Shown: positions 43,134 through 51,758, counted from the first letter of the stretch. The stretch: DNA of 64,000 nucleotides from Planococcus sp. CP5-4_YE (GCF_019042655.1 NZ_JAHPZO010000002.1:1-64000); one strand, 5' to 3'. Notes: generated by a model not told the origin, from the letters alone. Made by a program: numbers and translations.

Positions 43134-44030
43134 TTATTGGTCGGTTTCCCCAGGAACGACCGCACGGATGTGGCGTGGCATGATTTCAATGTCGAATGGC
43201 GTGGTACTGCCTTCATCGCCATCGATATTACAAGACAGAGGTTCACTCGTCCGTATAGAGACCCGCGTCGTATGGATGGCTTCAACCGAACGGTCTTCCT
43301 CGAATTTGCCACGCACCAAAGCAGTGGCCATACGGACAAATGCCGGAAGCGCAGCGTTTTCGACTATATACAAATGAAGCAAGCCGTCATCGGTCAATGC
43401 TTCCGGCGCAAGCTTTTCAAAACCACCCACCGAATTGGTCAATGCCACAAGAACGAGCTTTGCCTCGCCTTCCCAAGTGCCGTGGTCGTGCTCGATGACG
43501 AATGTAGTGACTTCATCGGAAGTGGCTGCTTTGACGCCTTCAACGAAATAAGCGAAAGCCCCGAGTTTGGTTTTCTGTTCAGGCTCCACTTCATAAGTCG
43601 ATTCAGCGATTTCACCGATCGCCAGGATATTCATGAAGTATTGATCGCCGACTTTTCCGATGTCTACACGTTTTTCACGCCCTGTTTTCAAGCCTTCAAT
43701 CGCTTCTTCCGGATCCAATGAGATGCCGAGTGCACGTGCAAAGTCATTGACCGTGCCGAGCGGAACCAATCCGAAAAGCGGTTCATGTTCTTTTTCCGCC
43801 AAACCCGATACCGCTTCGTTGAGCGTTCCGTCGCCGCCCATCGCCACGACAAGATCATAGCGTTTTTCACAGGCTTCCTCAGCAAAATCTGTAGCGTCGC
43901 CAGGTCCCGTCGTTTCACGTGTATCGGCTTCGTAGCCCATTTCTGTTAAAGTCTTTTCCGCAAAGTCTTTATACTCTGCCGCTTGTTCCTTCCCTGAGGA
44001 AGGGTTCCAAATGAACATCGCTTTTTTCAT
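43134..44030 (-). CDS. Diacylglycerol-kinase-family lipid kinase
   Basis: This 298-residue protein has the family nucleotide motifs NPSSGK near 9 and VAMGGDGTLNE near 62, followed by PLGTVNDFARAL. It would phosphorylate diacylglycerol or a related lipid for phospholipid recycling, as DgkB/YegS proteins do. It is divergent from the MFS gene, with promoters overlapping in the 44031-44100 region (TTGGGT-N17-TATTAT for this gene; TATAAT at 44051-44056 on the other strand). Confidence 0.9.
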   Translation of the reverse strand: MKKAMFIWNPSSGKEQAAEYKDFAEKTLTEMGYEADTRETTGPGDATDFAEEACEKRYDLVVAMGGDGTLNEAVSGLAEKEHEPLFGLVPLGTVNDFARALGISLDPEEAIEGLKTGREKRVDIGKVGDQYFMNILAIGEIAESTYEVEPEQKTKLGAFAYFVEGVKAATSDEVTTFVIEHDHGTWEGEAKLVLVALTNSVGGFEKLAPEALTDDGLLHLYIVENAALPAFVRMATALVRGKFEEDRSVEAIHTTRVSIRTSEPLSCNIDGDEGSTTPFDIEIMPRHIRAVVPGETDQ

Positions 44031-44187
44031 CTTTTTCCCTCCGGTGCTATAATAAGGTCATGTGTTTCAATACCCAAAACGATGCGGAATATAATCCACC
44101 TTGCCGCGATTATTTCTTTTTATCCGGGCGCCGGCCAAGCTTGAAGTGCCGCACATCACTACATCTTAAAGGAAGTTGGGGACCCCT

Positions 44188-45312
44188 TTGCGCTTTTTCA
44201 TTTATCTTATCATCTTCTTCGCGTTTTTTGATTTATTTGCACAATTGCCGATCATCAGCCCGTTTGCCCTGTCACTTGGCGCTGGTCCGTTTTTGGCAGG
44301 CCTAGCCGTCGGAATGTATTCATTGTCGAATACATTCGGCAATATCATCTCAGGCATCTTCTCCGACCGCAAAGGGCCCTTTGCCATCTTACTGACGGCC
44401 CTTGCTTCGACAAGTGCCGCGCTGTTCATCTACGGCTTGGCAGATGGACCTTACAGCCTCCTCGCCATCCGCTTCCTACATGGCTTAGCGGCCGGATTGA
44501 CGGTGCCGGCTGCGTTCACTTATTTAGCGAACCGTACCGACCACAGCCGCCGCGGTAAAAATGCAGCGATTTCCGGCGCCTTCGTTGGGCTTGCAGCAAT
44601 CATCGGCCCCGCTTACGGAGCAATTTATACAAGCCACGGCAGCGTCCCAGAAACTATGGCCGTCACCGGCACCTTGATCGGCTTGCTCGCGATTGCTGCG
44701 TTCTTTCTGTTGCGGAGGCATCAAGTGAATAAGCCAGCGGATAGTTCGTCTGCTAAACGCCAAGCTTTTCAATGGAACGCAGGGCTTTGGCGTTCGTTTT
44801 CAGGCGCGTTCTTCTTGATGTTTTCACAAGGCGTGCTCGCTTATATGCTGCCGCTGAAAGTGGAGGCGCTCGGGCTTCCCACTCAGCTGAGCGGCTTATT
44901 GCTAAGCGCATTCGGCTTGTCAGCCATCCTGGTCTTCCTATTGCCGATCAATCGGCTGTTCGATACCGTGCGCCCGATCATCACTCTAATTATCGGCTTT
45001 GCCGTCATGGGCACTTCGCTGTTTGTACTTTCCAATATCTCGACAGAACCGCTGCTGTATGCGGCGATGTGTACGTACGGATTCGGTTTCGCACTTTTGT
45101 TCCCTTCGATCAATTCCTTATTGATCGATGCCACAGAACCCACATCAAGAGGACGTGCTTACGGATATTTTTATGCCTTTTTCTCCATCGGTGTCGTCGC
45201 AGGTTCCGGCGTCACTGGGGCTTTGGCACTCACTGCAGACGGCGGCTTCCTGTTCAGCGGCTCTCTACTGCTATCGATCGCCTTGGCCAATTGGCTAACG
45301 CTCGAACGCTGA
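44188..45312 (+). CDS. MFS transporter
   Basis: This 374-residue protein has 11-12 membrane segments, with GIFSDRKGPF after helix 2 as motif A. The substrate is unknown. The frame allows TTG 44176, but AAAGGAAG abuts it; TTG 44188 is 12 bases from it and gives a normal MRFFIYLIIFF start. A leader of more than 100 bases separates it from the TATAAT near 44051. Confidence 0.82.
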   Translation: MRFFIYLIIFFAFFDLFAQLPIISPFALSLGAGPFLAGLAVGMYSLSNTFGNIISGIFSDRKGPFAILLTALASTSAALFIYGLADGPYSLLAIRFLHGLAAGLTVPAAFTYLANRTDHSRRGKNAAISGAFVGLAAIIGPAYGAIYTSHGSVPETMAVTGTLIGLLAIAAFFLLRRHQVNKPADSSSAKRQAFQWNAGLWRSFSGAFFLMFSQGVLAYMLPLKVEALGLPTQLSGLLLSAFGLSAILVFLLPINRLFDTVRPIITLIIGFAVMGTSLFVLSNISTEPLLYAAMCTYGFGFALLFPSINSLLIDATEPTSRGRAYGYFYAFFSIGVVAGSGVTGALALTADGGFLFSGSLLLSIALANWLTLER

Positions 45313-45325
45313 TTTTCTCGGCAAT

Positions 45326-45368
45326 GAAAAAGACCGCCCAGGCATCTGTGCCGGGGCGGTCTTTTAAA
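45326..45368. terminator. Bidirectional terminator, MFS and ytxH-like genes
   Basis: AAAGACCGCCC pairs with GGGCGGTCTTT, with A and T runs on the two sides. Confidence 0.85.
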
Positions 45369-45371
45369 GAT

Positions 45372-45776
45372 TTATAGCTTATCTGTATTCAAACGCGGTT
45401 CAGATGAAACCGAATCCGTATTCTCTGATTTTTCTTCACTGTTATCGTTTGAAGAAAGCTTAGCGTCGTCCTTATCTTCTTTCTTTTCTTTCTGCTCTTT
45501 CTCATTGTAATACTGGACAGTCGCTTGTGTGCCGCCTTCAGCCGTCATCTTGTTTTCCTGCAGGTCGGTCTTGTCCAGGCCTTCGCTCTTTTGGTCTTGC
45601 TGGTCTTTGTTCTGATCCAAGTTTTGAGATTCCATATACTCATTCACCTTCGCTTTCACGTCATTAAATGCAACAGTTGCTTTCTCGCGGTTTTCCGGTT
45701 TTTTGAAATATGCGTATGCACCGGCTGCCAGACCTGCTAAAAGCAGGCCTCTGCCGCCACCTTTTTTCCTAGCCAT
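45372..45776 (-). CDS. YtxH-like stress protein with acidic disordered tail
   Basis: This 134-residue protein has a Gly-rich hydrophobic N-terminal segment (RGLLLAGLAAGAYAYF, about 9-24), a short helix, and a long Lys/Glu/Asp/Gln/Ser-rich tail expected to be disordered. The layout resembles YtxH-type general stress proteins. AAGGAG lies 8 bases before ATG 45776. A weak SigB-like promoter is at 45814-45838. Confidence 0.75.
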   Translation of the reverse strand: MARKKGGGRGLLLAGLAAGAYAYFKKPENREKATVAFNDVKAKVNEYMESQNLDQNKDQQDQKSEGLDKTDLQENKMTAEGGTQATVQYYNEKEQKEKKEDKDDAKLSSNDNSEEKSENTDSVSSEPRLNTDKL

Positions 45777-45813
45777 TTGCAGCACTCCTTTTTGTTTTCT
45801 TATTATGTTTTGT

Positions 45814-45838
45814 TTACCCTAATCGGCCAAAGCTAATC
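45814..45838 (-). promoter_or_regulatory. Weak SigB-like promoter of the ytxH-like gene
   Basis: On the minus strand GATTAG (45833-45838) and GGGTAA (45814-45819) are 13 bases apart. The -10 part is good, the -35 part has two mismatches. Confidence 0.4.
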
Positions 45839-45843
45839 ATGAA

Positions 45844-46302
45844 TCACCCAGCTGTTTCAGCCGCATATCGCTTCATGTCGATATGTGGAATTCCGTCCTC
45901 ATTGTAAATCTCTGAAATCGCTTCGAAACCGAATGAGCCATAAAACTCTTTCAGATACACTTGTCCTTGCAATTGGATTTCGGGTTCTTTCCATTGTTCG
46001 TCAATATAGCGAATCGATCGCTCGAGGAGTTCTTTTGCCAGTCCGCGTCCGCGCGCCTCTTTGCGGACGATAACGCGGCCGATCGATGGCGCATCGTATT
46101 TCTTCCCTGCCGGCACAAGCCGGGCATAGGCAAGCACCTCGCCATCTTCTTCATATACCATGTGGGTTGAAACTTCATCCAACCCGTCCAATTCCGGGTA
46201 CGGGCAATTCTGTTCCACCACAAATACTTCGACACGAAGCTTTAATATATTGTATAATGCTTGTGCTGTGAAGTCGTCAAATTGATAACTTTTCCACGCC
46301 AT
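45844..46302 (-). CDS. ElaA-type GNAT acetyltransferase
   Basis: This 152-residue protein has the ElaA-typical start (LYNILKLRVEVFVVEQNCPY) and the acetyl-CoA loop VRKEARGRGLAKELL near 85. The substrate of ElaA proteins is unknown. It is divergent from the GNAT gene at 46397, with a 94-base gap. Confidence 0.9.
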   Translation of the reverse strand: MAWKSYQFDDFTAQALYNILKLRVEVFVVEQNCPYPELDGLDEVSTHMVYEEDGEVLAYARLVPAGKKYDAPSIGRVIVRKEARGRGLAKELLERSIRYIDEQWKEPEIQLQGQVYLKEFYGSFGFEAISEIYNEDGIPHIDMKRYAAETAG

Positions 46303-46396
46303 AATCCATCGCCTCCTATGATTTCATTATTCCACATCAATGGCTATTCAGGCTAGAGTTTGATATGATAGCAAAAATAATTCCAGAGGTGATTGC

Positions 46397-46888
46397 ATGA
46401 TTCGCACAGGTACACCGGCAGATATTGAATCTGTACGGGAAATCGCTCACATTAGCTGGAATGATACGTACGAAGGGATCATTCCATCTCCTATACAACA
46501 GAAGTTTTTGGAGCAATCTTACTCCACCCCCATGCTTGAAATGCGCATGGAGCGGACGATCCTCCTGCTTGCCGAGCAAGACGGGCAAGCTGTGGGCTTC
46601 GCCAATTTCACAAAAGTCGACGAAGACGGCGATGCCGAATTGATCGCCATGTACATGAAACCCGAGCATCAACGTTCAGGTTTTGGCAAAAAGTTATTGT
46701 CGGATGGGTTGTCGCGCTTAAAAGGTGGCCAACAATTATTCGTCTATGTGGAAAGCGATAACCAGAAAGGCCGCAATTTCTATGAAGCAAATGGCTTCCT
46801 GCTGCTAGAAGAGTTCGAGGAATTGTTCGAAGGGCATCCCCTTCAGACAGCCAAGTACGTTTTTGATCTTTCAGGCCAAGCGCAATAA
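46397..46888 (+). CDS. GNAT-family N-acetyltransferase
   Basis: This 163-residue single-domain GNAT protein begins MIRTGTPADIESVREI, with MKPEHQRSGFGKKLL (acetyl-CoA loop) near 87 and NFYEANGF near 130. The acceptor is unknown. GAGGTG lies 6 bases before the ATG; a hairpin terminator follows at 46903-46937. Confidence 0.9.
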   Translation: MIRTGTPADIESVREIAHISWNDTYEGIIPSPIQQKFLEQSYSTPMLEMRMERTILLLAEQDGQAVGFANFTKVDEDGDAELIAMYMKPEHQRSGFGKKLLSDGLSRLKGGQQLFVYVESDNQKGRNFYEANGFLLLEEFEELFEGHPLQTAKYVFDLSGQAQ

Positions 46889-46902
46889 ATCTAGAACTGC
46901 AC

Positions 46903-46937
46903 AAAACCCCCTCGAATTCGCTTCGAGGGGGTTTTCT
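46903..46937 (+). terminator. Terminator after the GNAT gene
   Basis: AACCCCCTCGA pairs with TCGAGGGGGTT, followed by TTCTTTG. Confidence 0.8.
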
Positions 46938-46972
46938 TTGCTTGAATTTAAGAGTTAACGATTCTTCTTTTC

Positions 46973-47521
46973 TTACAACGGGCGGTACGGCGTGTCGTCT
47001 TCACGCGTCACCGCTTCATTTCTTGGGGCCGGTTCATTGTCTCGGCGCATCAATTCATCTTCACGGAGCGGCGGCTTGCGCACGAAGCACATAATCGCAG
47101 CGATGTAGAAGAGGATGGATGTCAGCGATAAAATCCCGGCGAAGATACCGGCTAGGATGAAGAAAATACCTGCCGTGTTTGCCTTCTCAAACGATTTCAA
47201 TTTCGTGATGGCCAAAATGGCGAAGACCGTACTCACAACCAATAATGCGACGACGATCCAGCCAAGCACATCAAATCCTTGTACGAATGAATTGACCATG
47301 TCGATGGTCATCTCGACATCTCCTGAATTCGTCAAGTTTGGATCATTGCGAATTTCCTCTTCCATCTGCATTTGCATCTGACTGCCTTCAAAACCGCTCA
47401 AGCTGGTGATGAAAATGATGGATAAAATGATGCCGATTACATTAAAAATGGAACCGATGATGCCAAGAGCTTTTTCTCCTGTCCTTTTGATGGTTCCGTA
47501 ATTCTCCGGTGCTTGATTCAT
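46973..47521 (-). CDS. DUF4064-type membrane protein
   Basis: This 182-residue protein has four hydrophobic segments (about 22-42, 85-108, 118-150) and a charged, proline-rich C terminus. The layout matches DUF4064 proteins, whose role is unknown. GGGAGG lies seven bases before ATG 47521. A SigB-type promoter on the minus strand (47652-47676) faces away from that of the 32-residue gene. Confidence 0.8.
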   Translation of the reverse strand: MNQAPENYGTIKRTGEKALGIIGSIFNVIGIILSIIFITSLSGFEGSQMQMQMEEEIRNDPNLTNSGDVEMTIDMVNSFVQGFDVLGWIVVALLVVSTVFAILAITKLKSFEKANTAGIFFILAGIFAGILSLTSILFYIAAIMCFVRKPPLREDELMRRDNEPAPRNEAVTREDDTPYRPL

Positions 47522-47651
47522 TAAAAAACCTCCCATTTCTGTCTCCGGGCTGCACGGCGTATTTGAACGCTTCCCGCGTGCCCTTCTTTCCTTATTATGT
47601 TTCTTCTCTCATCTATACGCTTTCGCGCCATTTTGGTTTCGTATTACTTTC

Positions 47652-47676
47652 ATTCCCGCTGAAATATTATTAAAAC
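47652..47676 (-). promoter_or_regulatory. SigB-type promoter towards the DUF4064 gene
   Basis: On the minus strand GTTTTA (47671-47676) and GGGAAT (47652-47657) are 13 bases apart, 130 bases ahead of the start. It lies back to back with the plus-strand promoter at 47679-47703. Confidence 0.65.
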
Positions 47677-47678
47677 TT

Positions 47679-47703
47679 GTTTAAATTTTATCAAGCTGGG
47701 TAT
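47679..47703 (+). promoter_or_regulatory. SigB-type promoter of the 32-residue gene
   Basis: A perfect GTTTAA (47679-47684) and a perfect GGGTAT (47698-47703) are 13 bases apart, 50 bases ahead of the start codon. Confidence 0.85.
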
Positions 47704-47753
47704 TTTATTACTATCAGCAAGACAAATACAAAATATAAAAGGGGTTCTAAAAA

Positions 47754-47852
47754 ATGGAAAATAAACTAATTTTTAACCAAGCGGATTTCATGTACGGAGT
47801 AGGCGGCGCATCTATCCTTACAGCCATCGTGTTCTTCATGACAAGCCTGTAA
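47754..47852 (+). CDS. Small membrane peptide of 32 residues
   Basis: ATG at 47754, with AAAGGGG upstream, opens a 32-residue frame: a polar start (MENKLIFNQADF) followed by one hydrophobic, glycine-containing helix ending FFMTSL. It is preceded by a perfect SigB-type promoter and followed by a terminator, so it forms a small stress-inducible transcription unit. No family is recognised. Confidence 0.75.
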   Translation: MENKLIFNQADFMYGVGGASILTAIVFFMTSL

Positions 47853-47866
47853 GAAGGAGTGAGCCT

Positions 47867-47893
47867 ATGAGCCAAACATTCATCAATACATAG
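47867..47893 (+). CDS. Micro-ORF of 8 residues with a strong ribosome binding site
   Basis: AAGGAG lies seven bases before an ATG encoding MSQTFINT, 14 bases after the 32-residue gene and directly before the terminator. The spacing and strength of the ribosome binding site are better than those of many real genes here. It may be a functional micropeptide or the stub of a lost gene. Confidence 0.35.
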   Translation: MSQTFINT

Positions 47894-47935
47894 AAAAGCA
47901 ATCCACCCCAATGAGGAAATGGATTGCTTTTTTTG
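47894..47935. terminator. Terminator of the small-peptide transcript
   Basis: AAAAGCAATCCA pairs perfectly with TGGATTGCTTTT (47894-47905 with 47920-47931), followed by T run. It can also end the convergent gene at 47947. Confidence 0.9.
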
Positions 47936-47946
47936 TGGTTTGCAAC

Positions 47947-48228
47947 TTAAGCTTTGACGTCGTTGTATTCATCCGAACGCTCGAACACTTCCGCTACATA
48001 TGAACAAACTGGCTGCATCTTGAACTGGTTTTCACGTGCATAAGCTGCTGCGTGGTCGACAAGTTCTTTTGCAAGCCCTTGATTGCGCAGGCTTTCTTCG
48101 ACATAGGTGTATTCCACGACCATTAAATCAGCCATTTGCGTCCACGTGATTTCAGCTTTCACTGTCTCGCCGCTTGATTCGCGAAAAGCGAATTCATCAT
48201 GCCCAAGTTCTGTAAATTTCAATTTCAT
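47947..48228 (-). CDS. YjdJ-type small GNAT acetyltransferase
   Basis: This 93-residue protein is a short GNAT-like domain (COG2388 type), with VVEYTYVEESLRNQGLAKEL near 37 as acetyl-CoA loop and MQPVCSYVAEVF near 71. Such minimal GNATs are common and of unknown substrate. Ribosome binding sequence GGAGG precedes the ATG. Confidence 0.88.
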   Translation of the reverse strand: MKLKFTELGHDEFAFRESSGETVKAEITWTQMADLMVVEYTYVEESLRNQGLAKELVDHAAAYARENQFKMQPVCSYVAEVFERSDEYNDVKA

Positions 48229-48307
48229 CGATCCGATTCCTCCTTATGTTCCACTTTAGCTGTGCAAGCGAATCGAAACTTCTCATTGCTTCAGATTTGA
48301 CCGCCAG

Positions 48308-49276
48308 TTAGCGGTTGATCTTCAACGGACGGAGAGAGTCTTCGATGTCCTTGCGTCTCGGCTCAAGGAATGGCGGCAAGGCCAAGCCTTCGCCAAGTTC
48401 GTCTGCATTTTCATCAGTCGCGAAGCCAGGCTCATCTGTCGATAACTCAAACAGGATCCCGTTCGGCTCACGGAAGTAAATCGCTTTAAAATAATAACGG
48501 TCCACTTCACCGGACGTTTGGAAGCCGTTGGCACGCAAATATTCGTTCCATTGATGATACTCTTCATAAGTTTTCACGCGGAACGCTACATGATGGACGC
48601 TTCCCCGGCCGGGACGCTCCGGCGGAAGGTCTGAGCGCTCCTCTAAATGTATTTCGCCGCCAGGGCCGCCTTCTCCTGTCGTAAAGACGATTATTTCTGG
48701 TTGACCTTCCACTTCCGGCGCATAGGCACCGGCTTTTGAAAACCCGAGAATATCCGTCAACACCTTAGCTGTACGCTCCGCTTTACGCACTGTCAGCCTG
48801 ACCGGCCCAAGCCCGCGGATCGCGAACTCTTCCGGAACACTCGCTTTTGTCCAAGGTTCGCCGAATGGGATGCCCTCTCCTTGATCGACGACTAACATCA
48901 GGCGCGATCCTTCAAAGTCCTGGAATTCCACAGTATCCCGGCCAAAACGCTGGGTTTTTTCGCCGTATGGGACGCTGAACTCACGGAAACGCTCCAACCA
49001 GTAATCAAGTGCCTCGCTTGATGGGATACGAAATCCGGTGTTGCTGATGGAAGTGACGCCTGGATAGGTTCTGCCTGCCATCGGGATATCAAAATAAGTC
49101 ATATCGGTTCCCGGTGTCCCTACTGCGTCTGCATAAAACAAATGATAGGAAGACGGGTTGTCTTGGTTGACGCTTTTTTTGACGAGACGCATCCCAAGAA
49201 TACGCGTGAAAAAGTCATGGTTTTTATCTGCGTTGGCTGTAATTGCCGAAACGTGGTGAATGCCTGCAACTTGCAT
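48308..49276 (-). CDS. Ring-cleaving dioxygenase of the MhqO/MhqA type
   Basis: This 322-residue protein is a two-module vicinal-oxygen-chelate enzyme: IHHVSAIT at the N terminus, VHHVAFRV near 225 and ILFELSTDEPGF near 272 carry the likely metal ligands His, His and Glu. B. subtilis homologs protect against quinones and catechols and are repressed by MhqR. AAGGGTG lies before ATG 49276. An MhqR-type palindrome lies just upstream. Confidence 0.9.
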   Translation of the reverse strand: MQVAGIHHVSAITANADKNHDFFTRILGMRLVKKSVNQDNPSSYHLFYADAVGTPGTDMTYFDIPMAGRTYPGVTSISNTGFRIPSSEALDYWLERFREFSVPYGEKTQRFGRDTVEFQDFEGSRLMLVVDQGEGIPFGEPWTKASVPEEFAIRGLGPVRLTVRKAERTAKVLTDILGFSKAGAYAPEVEGQPEIIVFTTGEGGPGGEIHLEERSDLPPERPGRGSVHHVAFRVKTYEEYHQWNEYLRANGFQTSGEVDRYYFKAIYFREPNGILFELSTDEPGFATDENADELGEGLALPPFLEPRRKDIEDSLRPLKINR

Positions 49277-49294
49277 GAAAAGCACCCTTTCTTT

Positions 49295-49310
49295 ATCTCG
49301 AATTCGAGAT
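49295..49310. promoter_or_regulatory. MhqR-type operator
   Basis: ATCTCGAATTCGAGAT is a perfect 16-bp palindrome, 18 bases before the dioxygenase start, and agrees with the published B. subtilis MhqR box consensus (ATCTcgaAtTCgAGAT). No mhqR gene is in the window. Confidence 0.85.
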
Positions 49311-49383
49311 TATTACTTATAGCTTATCATTTACTGAGGTTTTTCTGCAAGACAGCTGTTTCCGCTTCATCGGGTTAAAGGAC

Positions 49384-49424
49384 AAAAAAATGTCCTGGAA
49401 ACCATTTTCACGATTTTCCAGGAC
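49384..49424 (-). terminator. Terminator after the DUF1002 gene
   Basis: GTCCTGGAAA (49392-49401) pairs perfectly with TTTCCAGGAC (49415-49424), followed on the minus strand by a T run. Confidence 0.9.
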
Positions 49425-49479
49425 TGCGTTATTTTCTATTCATTATTTTCCTGCGGCTTCATCTCTGGAGAAAAATGGT

Positions 49480-50367
49480 TTAGTTGAACCAGCCGCGAAC
49501 GGTATTGGCCAAATCACGGAAAAATTGTTTCACACTTTCCCAGAACCCCTCGTCATTGACGACGGTACCAATTTTATCACTGATCGTCTTGCTCAAGTCT
49601 TCCAATTCAGTCGACCATTTCGAGAAATCGATATCGAGCTGGCGGATGCGGTCCATCAAATCGACTAGCAATTGGCGATCTTCAGGGCTCAATTCAATCT
49701 GCAGACGGCTTAATTGCTCTTCGACAATCTGCTCAACGTCTTCACGCGTTGCCGGGTTTTGCTCGGCGATCTGCTTTTTGATTTCTGTCAATAATTCGCT
49801 GACTTTTTCCTGGTCGACGCCGCCTTCAGACAATTCTGTCGCCACGGATAATTCGTCATTGGCAACATCTGTCCGTTCAGGATCGAGCTGCTCCCCGTTG
49901 ACTTCATAGGCTTTGTAGATTCCCACAAGTGCAGAGTGCCCAGTTACCGCTTTCGGTGCAGCCACTTCCACGGTGGCATTTTCAATGCCTGCCGTCAGCA
50001 TGGCGTTGGCGTACATATCCGTTGTCACTTGAGTGATATTATCCGGCGTGGCGATTTCAATGACCAGCCCTTCACCTTCTTCTGTGCGGGTGATTTTAGC
50101 AGAAGAATACATGCGTGCCCGCGCGTCTCCATCCGTAATGTATGTGACTAGGTCCTGCCCGGTTACTTCAATTTCTTCCACTTCCGCTTCGCCAGCAACG
50201 TCCAGGCTTTCAGCAACTTGCGCCTTTTCATCTGCGGATAAATCGCCTCCGTAAACGACGATCGGCAAGCCGAATTTCTCATTTATCCCGACATTTGCGG
50301 ATGCTGCGCCCGCAAAAGCTAATGCGAAAGCCATCATCAATGTGGCAAGTATCATTATTTTTTTCAT
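49480..50367 (-). CDS. Secreted DUF1002 protein, YpuA-like
   Basis: This 295-residue protein has a cleavable signal peptide (KK, hydrophobic core, cut near ASA-N at about 24), a DUF1002 domain (about 30-175, including VVYGGDLSADEKAQV and ALVGIYKAYE) and a charged helical C terminus. B. subtilis YpuA is a secreted member linked to envelope stress; the activity is unknown. It is monocistronic. Confidence 0.88.
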   Translation of the reverse strand: MKKIMILATLMMAFALAFAGAASANVGINEKFGLPIVVYGGDLSADEKAQVAESLDVAGEAEVEEIEVTGQDLVTYITDGDARARMYSSAKITRTEEGEGLVIEIATPDNITQVTTDMYANAMLTAGIENATVEVAAPKAVTGHSALVGIYKAYEVNGEQLDPERTDVANDELSVATELSEGGVDQEKVSELLTEIKKQIAEQNPATREDVEQIVEEQLSRLQIELSPEDRQLLVDLMDRIRQLDIDFSKWSTELEDLSKTISDKIGTVVNDEGFWESVKQFFRDLANTVRGWFN

Positions 50368-50421
50368 GTTTTTTTGCCCCTTTCTTCAAATATTAGTACG
50401 CATTTGAGGCAGAAAGGTTCC

Positions 50422-51282
50422 TTAGCCGAGCAATTTTGTCCAGCCGTCTTCTTGCACGATGCGGCGTTCTTTGTAAAGCCTGCCGAGCGCACGCTTGAAT
50501 GCGGCTTTGCTCATGCCGAACATTTCCATGATTTCATCGGGCGATGATTTATCGGTAAACGGCATTTGGCCGCCAGCATTTTCCAGATAGCGCAAAATTT
50601 CTTCCGCATCGTCCGACAAGCGTTCCTGTTTGCGTGGCAATAGAGACCCGTTGAGCGTTCCATCGTCTTTGACATCGATGATGCGCACCGTTTTTTCTTC
50701 TCCGAGGCGCGGTTCTGCTTCACGCTCTGTTTCGTGGACGAAGACACGGTAGTTTTCTGGCACCGACAACATGAATGAGCCGACCGGCAGCAAGCGGTAA
50801 GCCCGCGCTTTCAGATCTTTGTTATAAACTTCAGCAGGCGCCCGCTCATAAAGTTCTAGCACCTTTTCTTCTGTCGCCAGGCGCCCATAAAGATCACCAT
50901 AGCGGTCTGTCCGGAGCGTCATGAAAATATGGTCGCCCTGCGCTGGCCATAATTCCTGCACTGGCGGCAAATCAGCCGGCAGAACGTAAACTTCGCGTGT
51001 CGTGCCGATATCAACGACTGCGCCTTCTCGCGGAGAAATCTTCAATACTTTCGCCCAGCCGTATTCACTCGGTAAAATATGCGGAATCATTGGCGTGGCG
51101 GAGATGCCGCCTTGGCGATTTCGGTACAAGAAGACTTCAATCTCCCCGCCGACCTCTTGCCCTTCTGCGATTTCCGATGCGTTCATAGTTACTTCATCAC
51201 CGGAGCCATCCGATAAGATCCACTGGGATGTGGAACGGTCTTTAATGTGCAATAATGCTTTCAATCCTGGATGCAAAGCCAT
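50422..51282 (-). CDS. cvfB: CvfB/YitL-type S1 RNA-binding protein
   Basis: This 286-residue protein has tandem S1-like domains (three, about 1-215) and a C-terminal winged-helix segment (MFGMSKAAFKRALGRLYKE near 250), the architecture of S. aureus CvfB. It binds RNA and affects virulence genes there; the role in this organism is unknown. Confidence 0.92.
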   Translation of the reverse strand: MALHPGLKALLHIKDRSTSQWILSDGSGDEVTMNASEIAEGQEVGGEIEVFLYRNRQGGISATPMIPHILPSEYGWAKVLKISPREGAVVDIGTTREVYVLPADLPPVQELWPAQGDHIFMTLRTDRYGDLYGRLATEEKVLELYERAPAEVYNKDLKARAYRLLPVGSFMLSVPENYRVFVHETEREAEPRLGEEKTVRIIDVKDDGTLNGSLLPRKQERLSDDAEEILRYLENAGGQMPFTDKSSPDEIMEMFGMSKAAFKRALGRLYKERRIVQEDGWTKLLG

Positions 51283-51305
51283 GCTGCATACCTCCTCTAT
51301 TTGGG

Positions 51306-51728
51306 TTAGCTGTTTTTTTGGTCATTGCTCAACTTCTTCAATTTTTCCGCTACGCCTTTGTCTTCTTCAAGCAACTGGACTAAATCAGCGATGCGGTCGA
51401 TGGAATTCCAGCTTAAATGATGTTCGATTCCTTCTACGTCTTCGTAGATTTTATCTTCATCCACACCGATCAGCCGCAAAAATTGCTCAAGCAAATCATG
51501 GCGCTGAAGCAAGCGCTTGCCGAGTTTTTGCCCTTTAGGCGTCAGCATCAGGCCCCGGTAGCGTTCGTAGATCAAGTAGCCGTCCTTGTCGAGTTTCTGT
51601 ACCATCTTCGTTACAGATGACGGCAACACCGATAGCGCCTCGGCGATATCCGAGACGCGCGCGTACCCTTTTTGCTCTATTAATGAATAAATGATTTCAA
51701 TATGGTCTTCCATACTTGGAGTAGGCAA
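51306..51728 (-). CDS. mntR: Manganese-responsive repressor MntR
   Basis: This 140-residue DtxR-family regulator retains all the B. subtilis MntR manganese ligands at the same positions: Asp8, Glu11, His77, Glu99, Glu102 and His103. The helix-turn-helix lies at about 22-55. It represses manganese uptake genes when manganese is plentiful. No manganese transporter is adjacent. It lies 23 bases upstream of cvfB and may be cotranscribed with it. Confidence 0.96.
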   Translation of the reverse strand: MPTPSMEDHIEIIYSLIEQKGYARVSDIAEALSVLPSSVTKMVQKLDKDGYLIYERYRGLMLTPKGQKLGKRLLQRHDLLEQFLRLIGVDEDKIYEDVEGIEHHLSWNSIDRIADLVQLLEEDKGVAEKLKKLSNDQKNS

Positions 51729-51758
51729 ATTCCGTTCCTCCCTCGCGTCGCTATGTTC

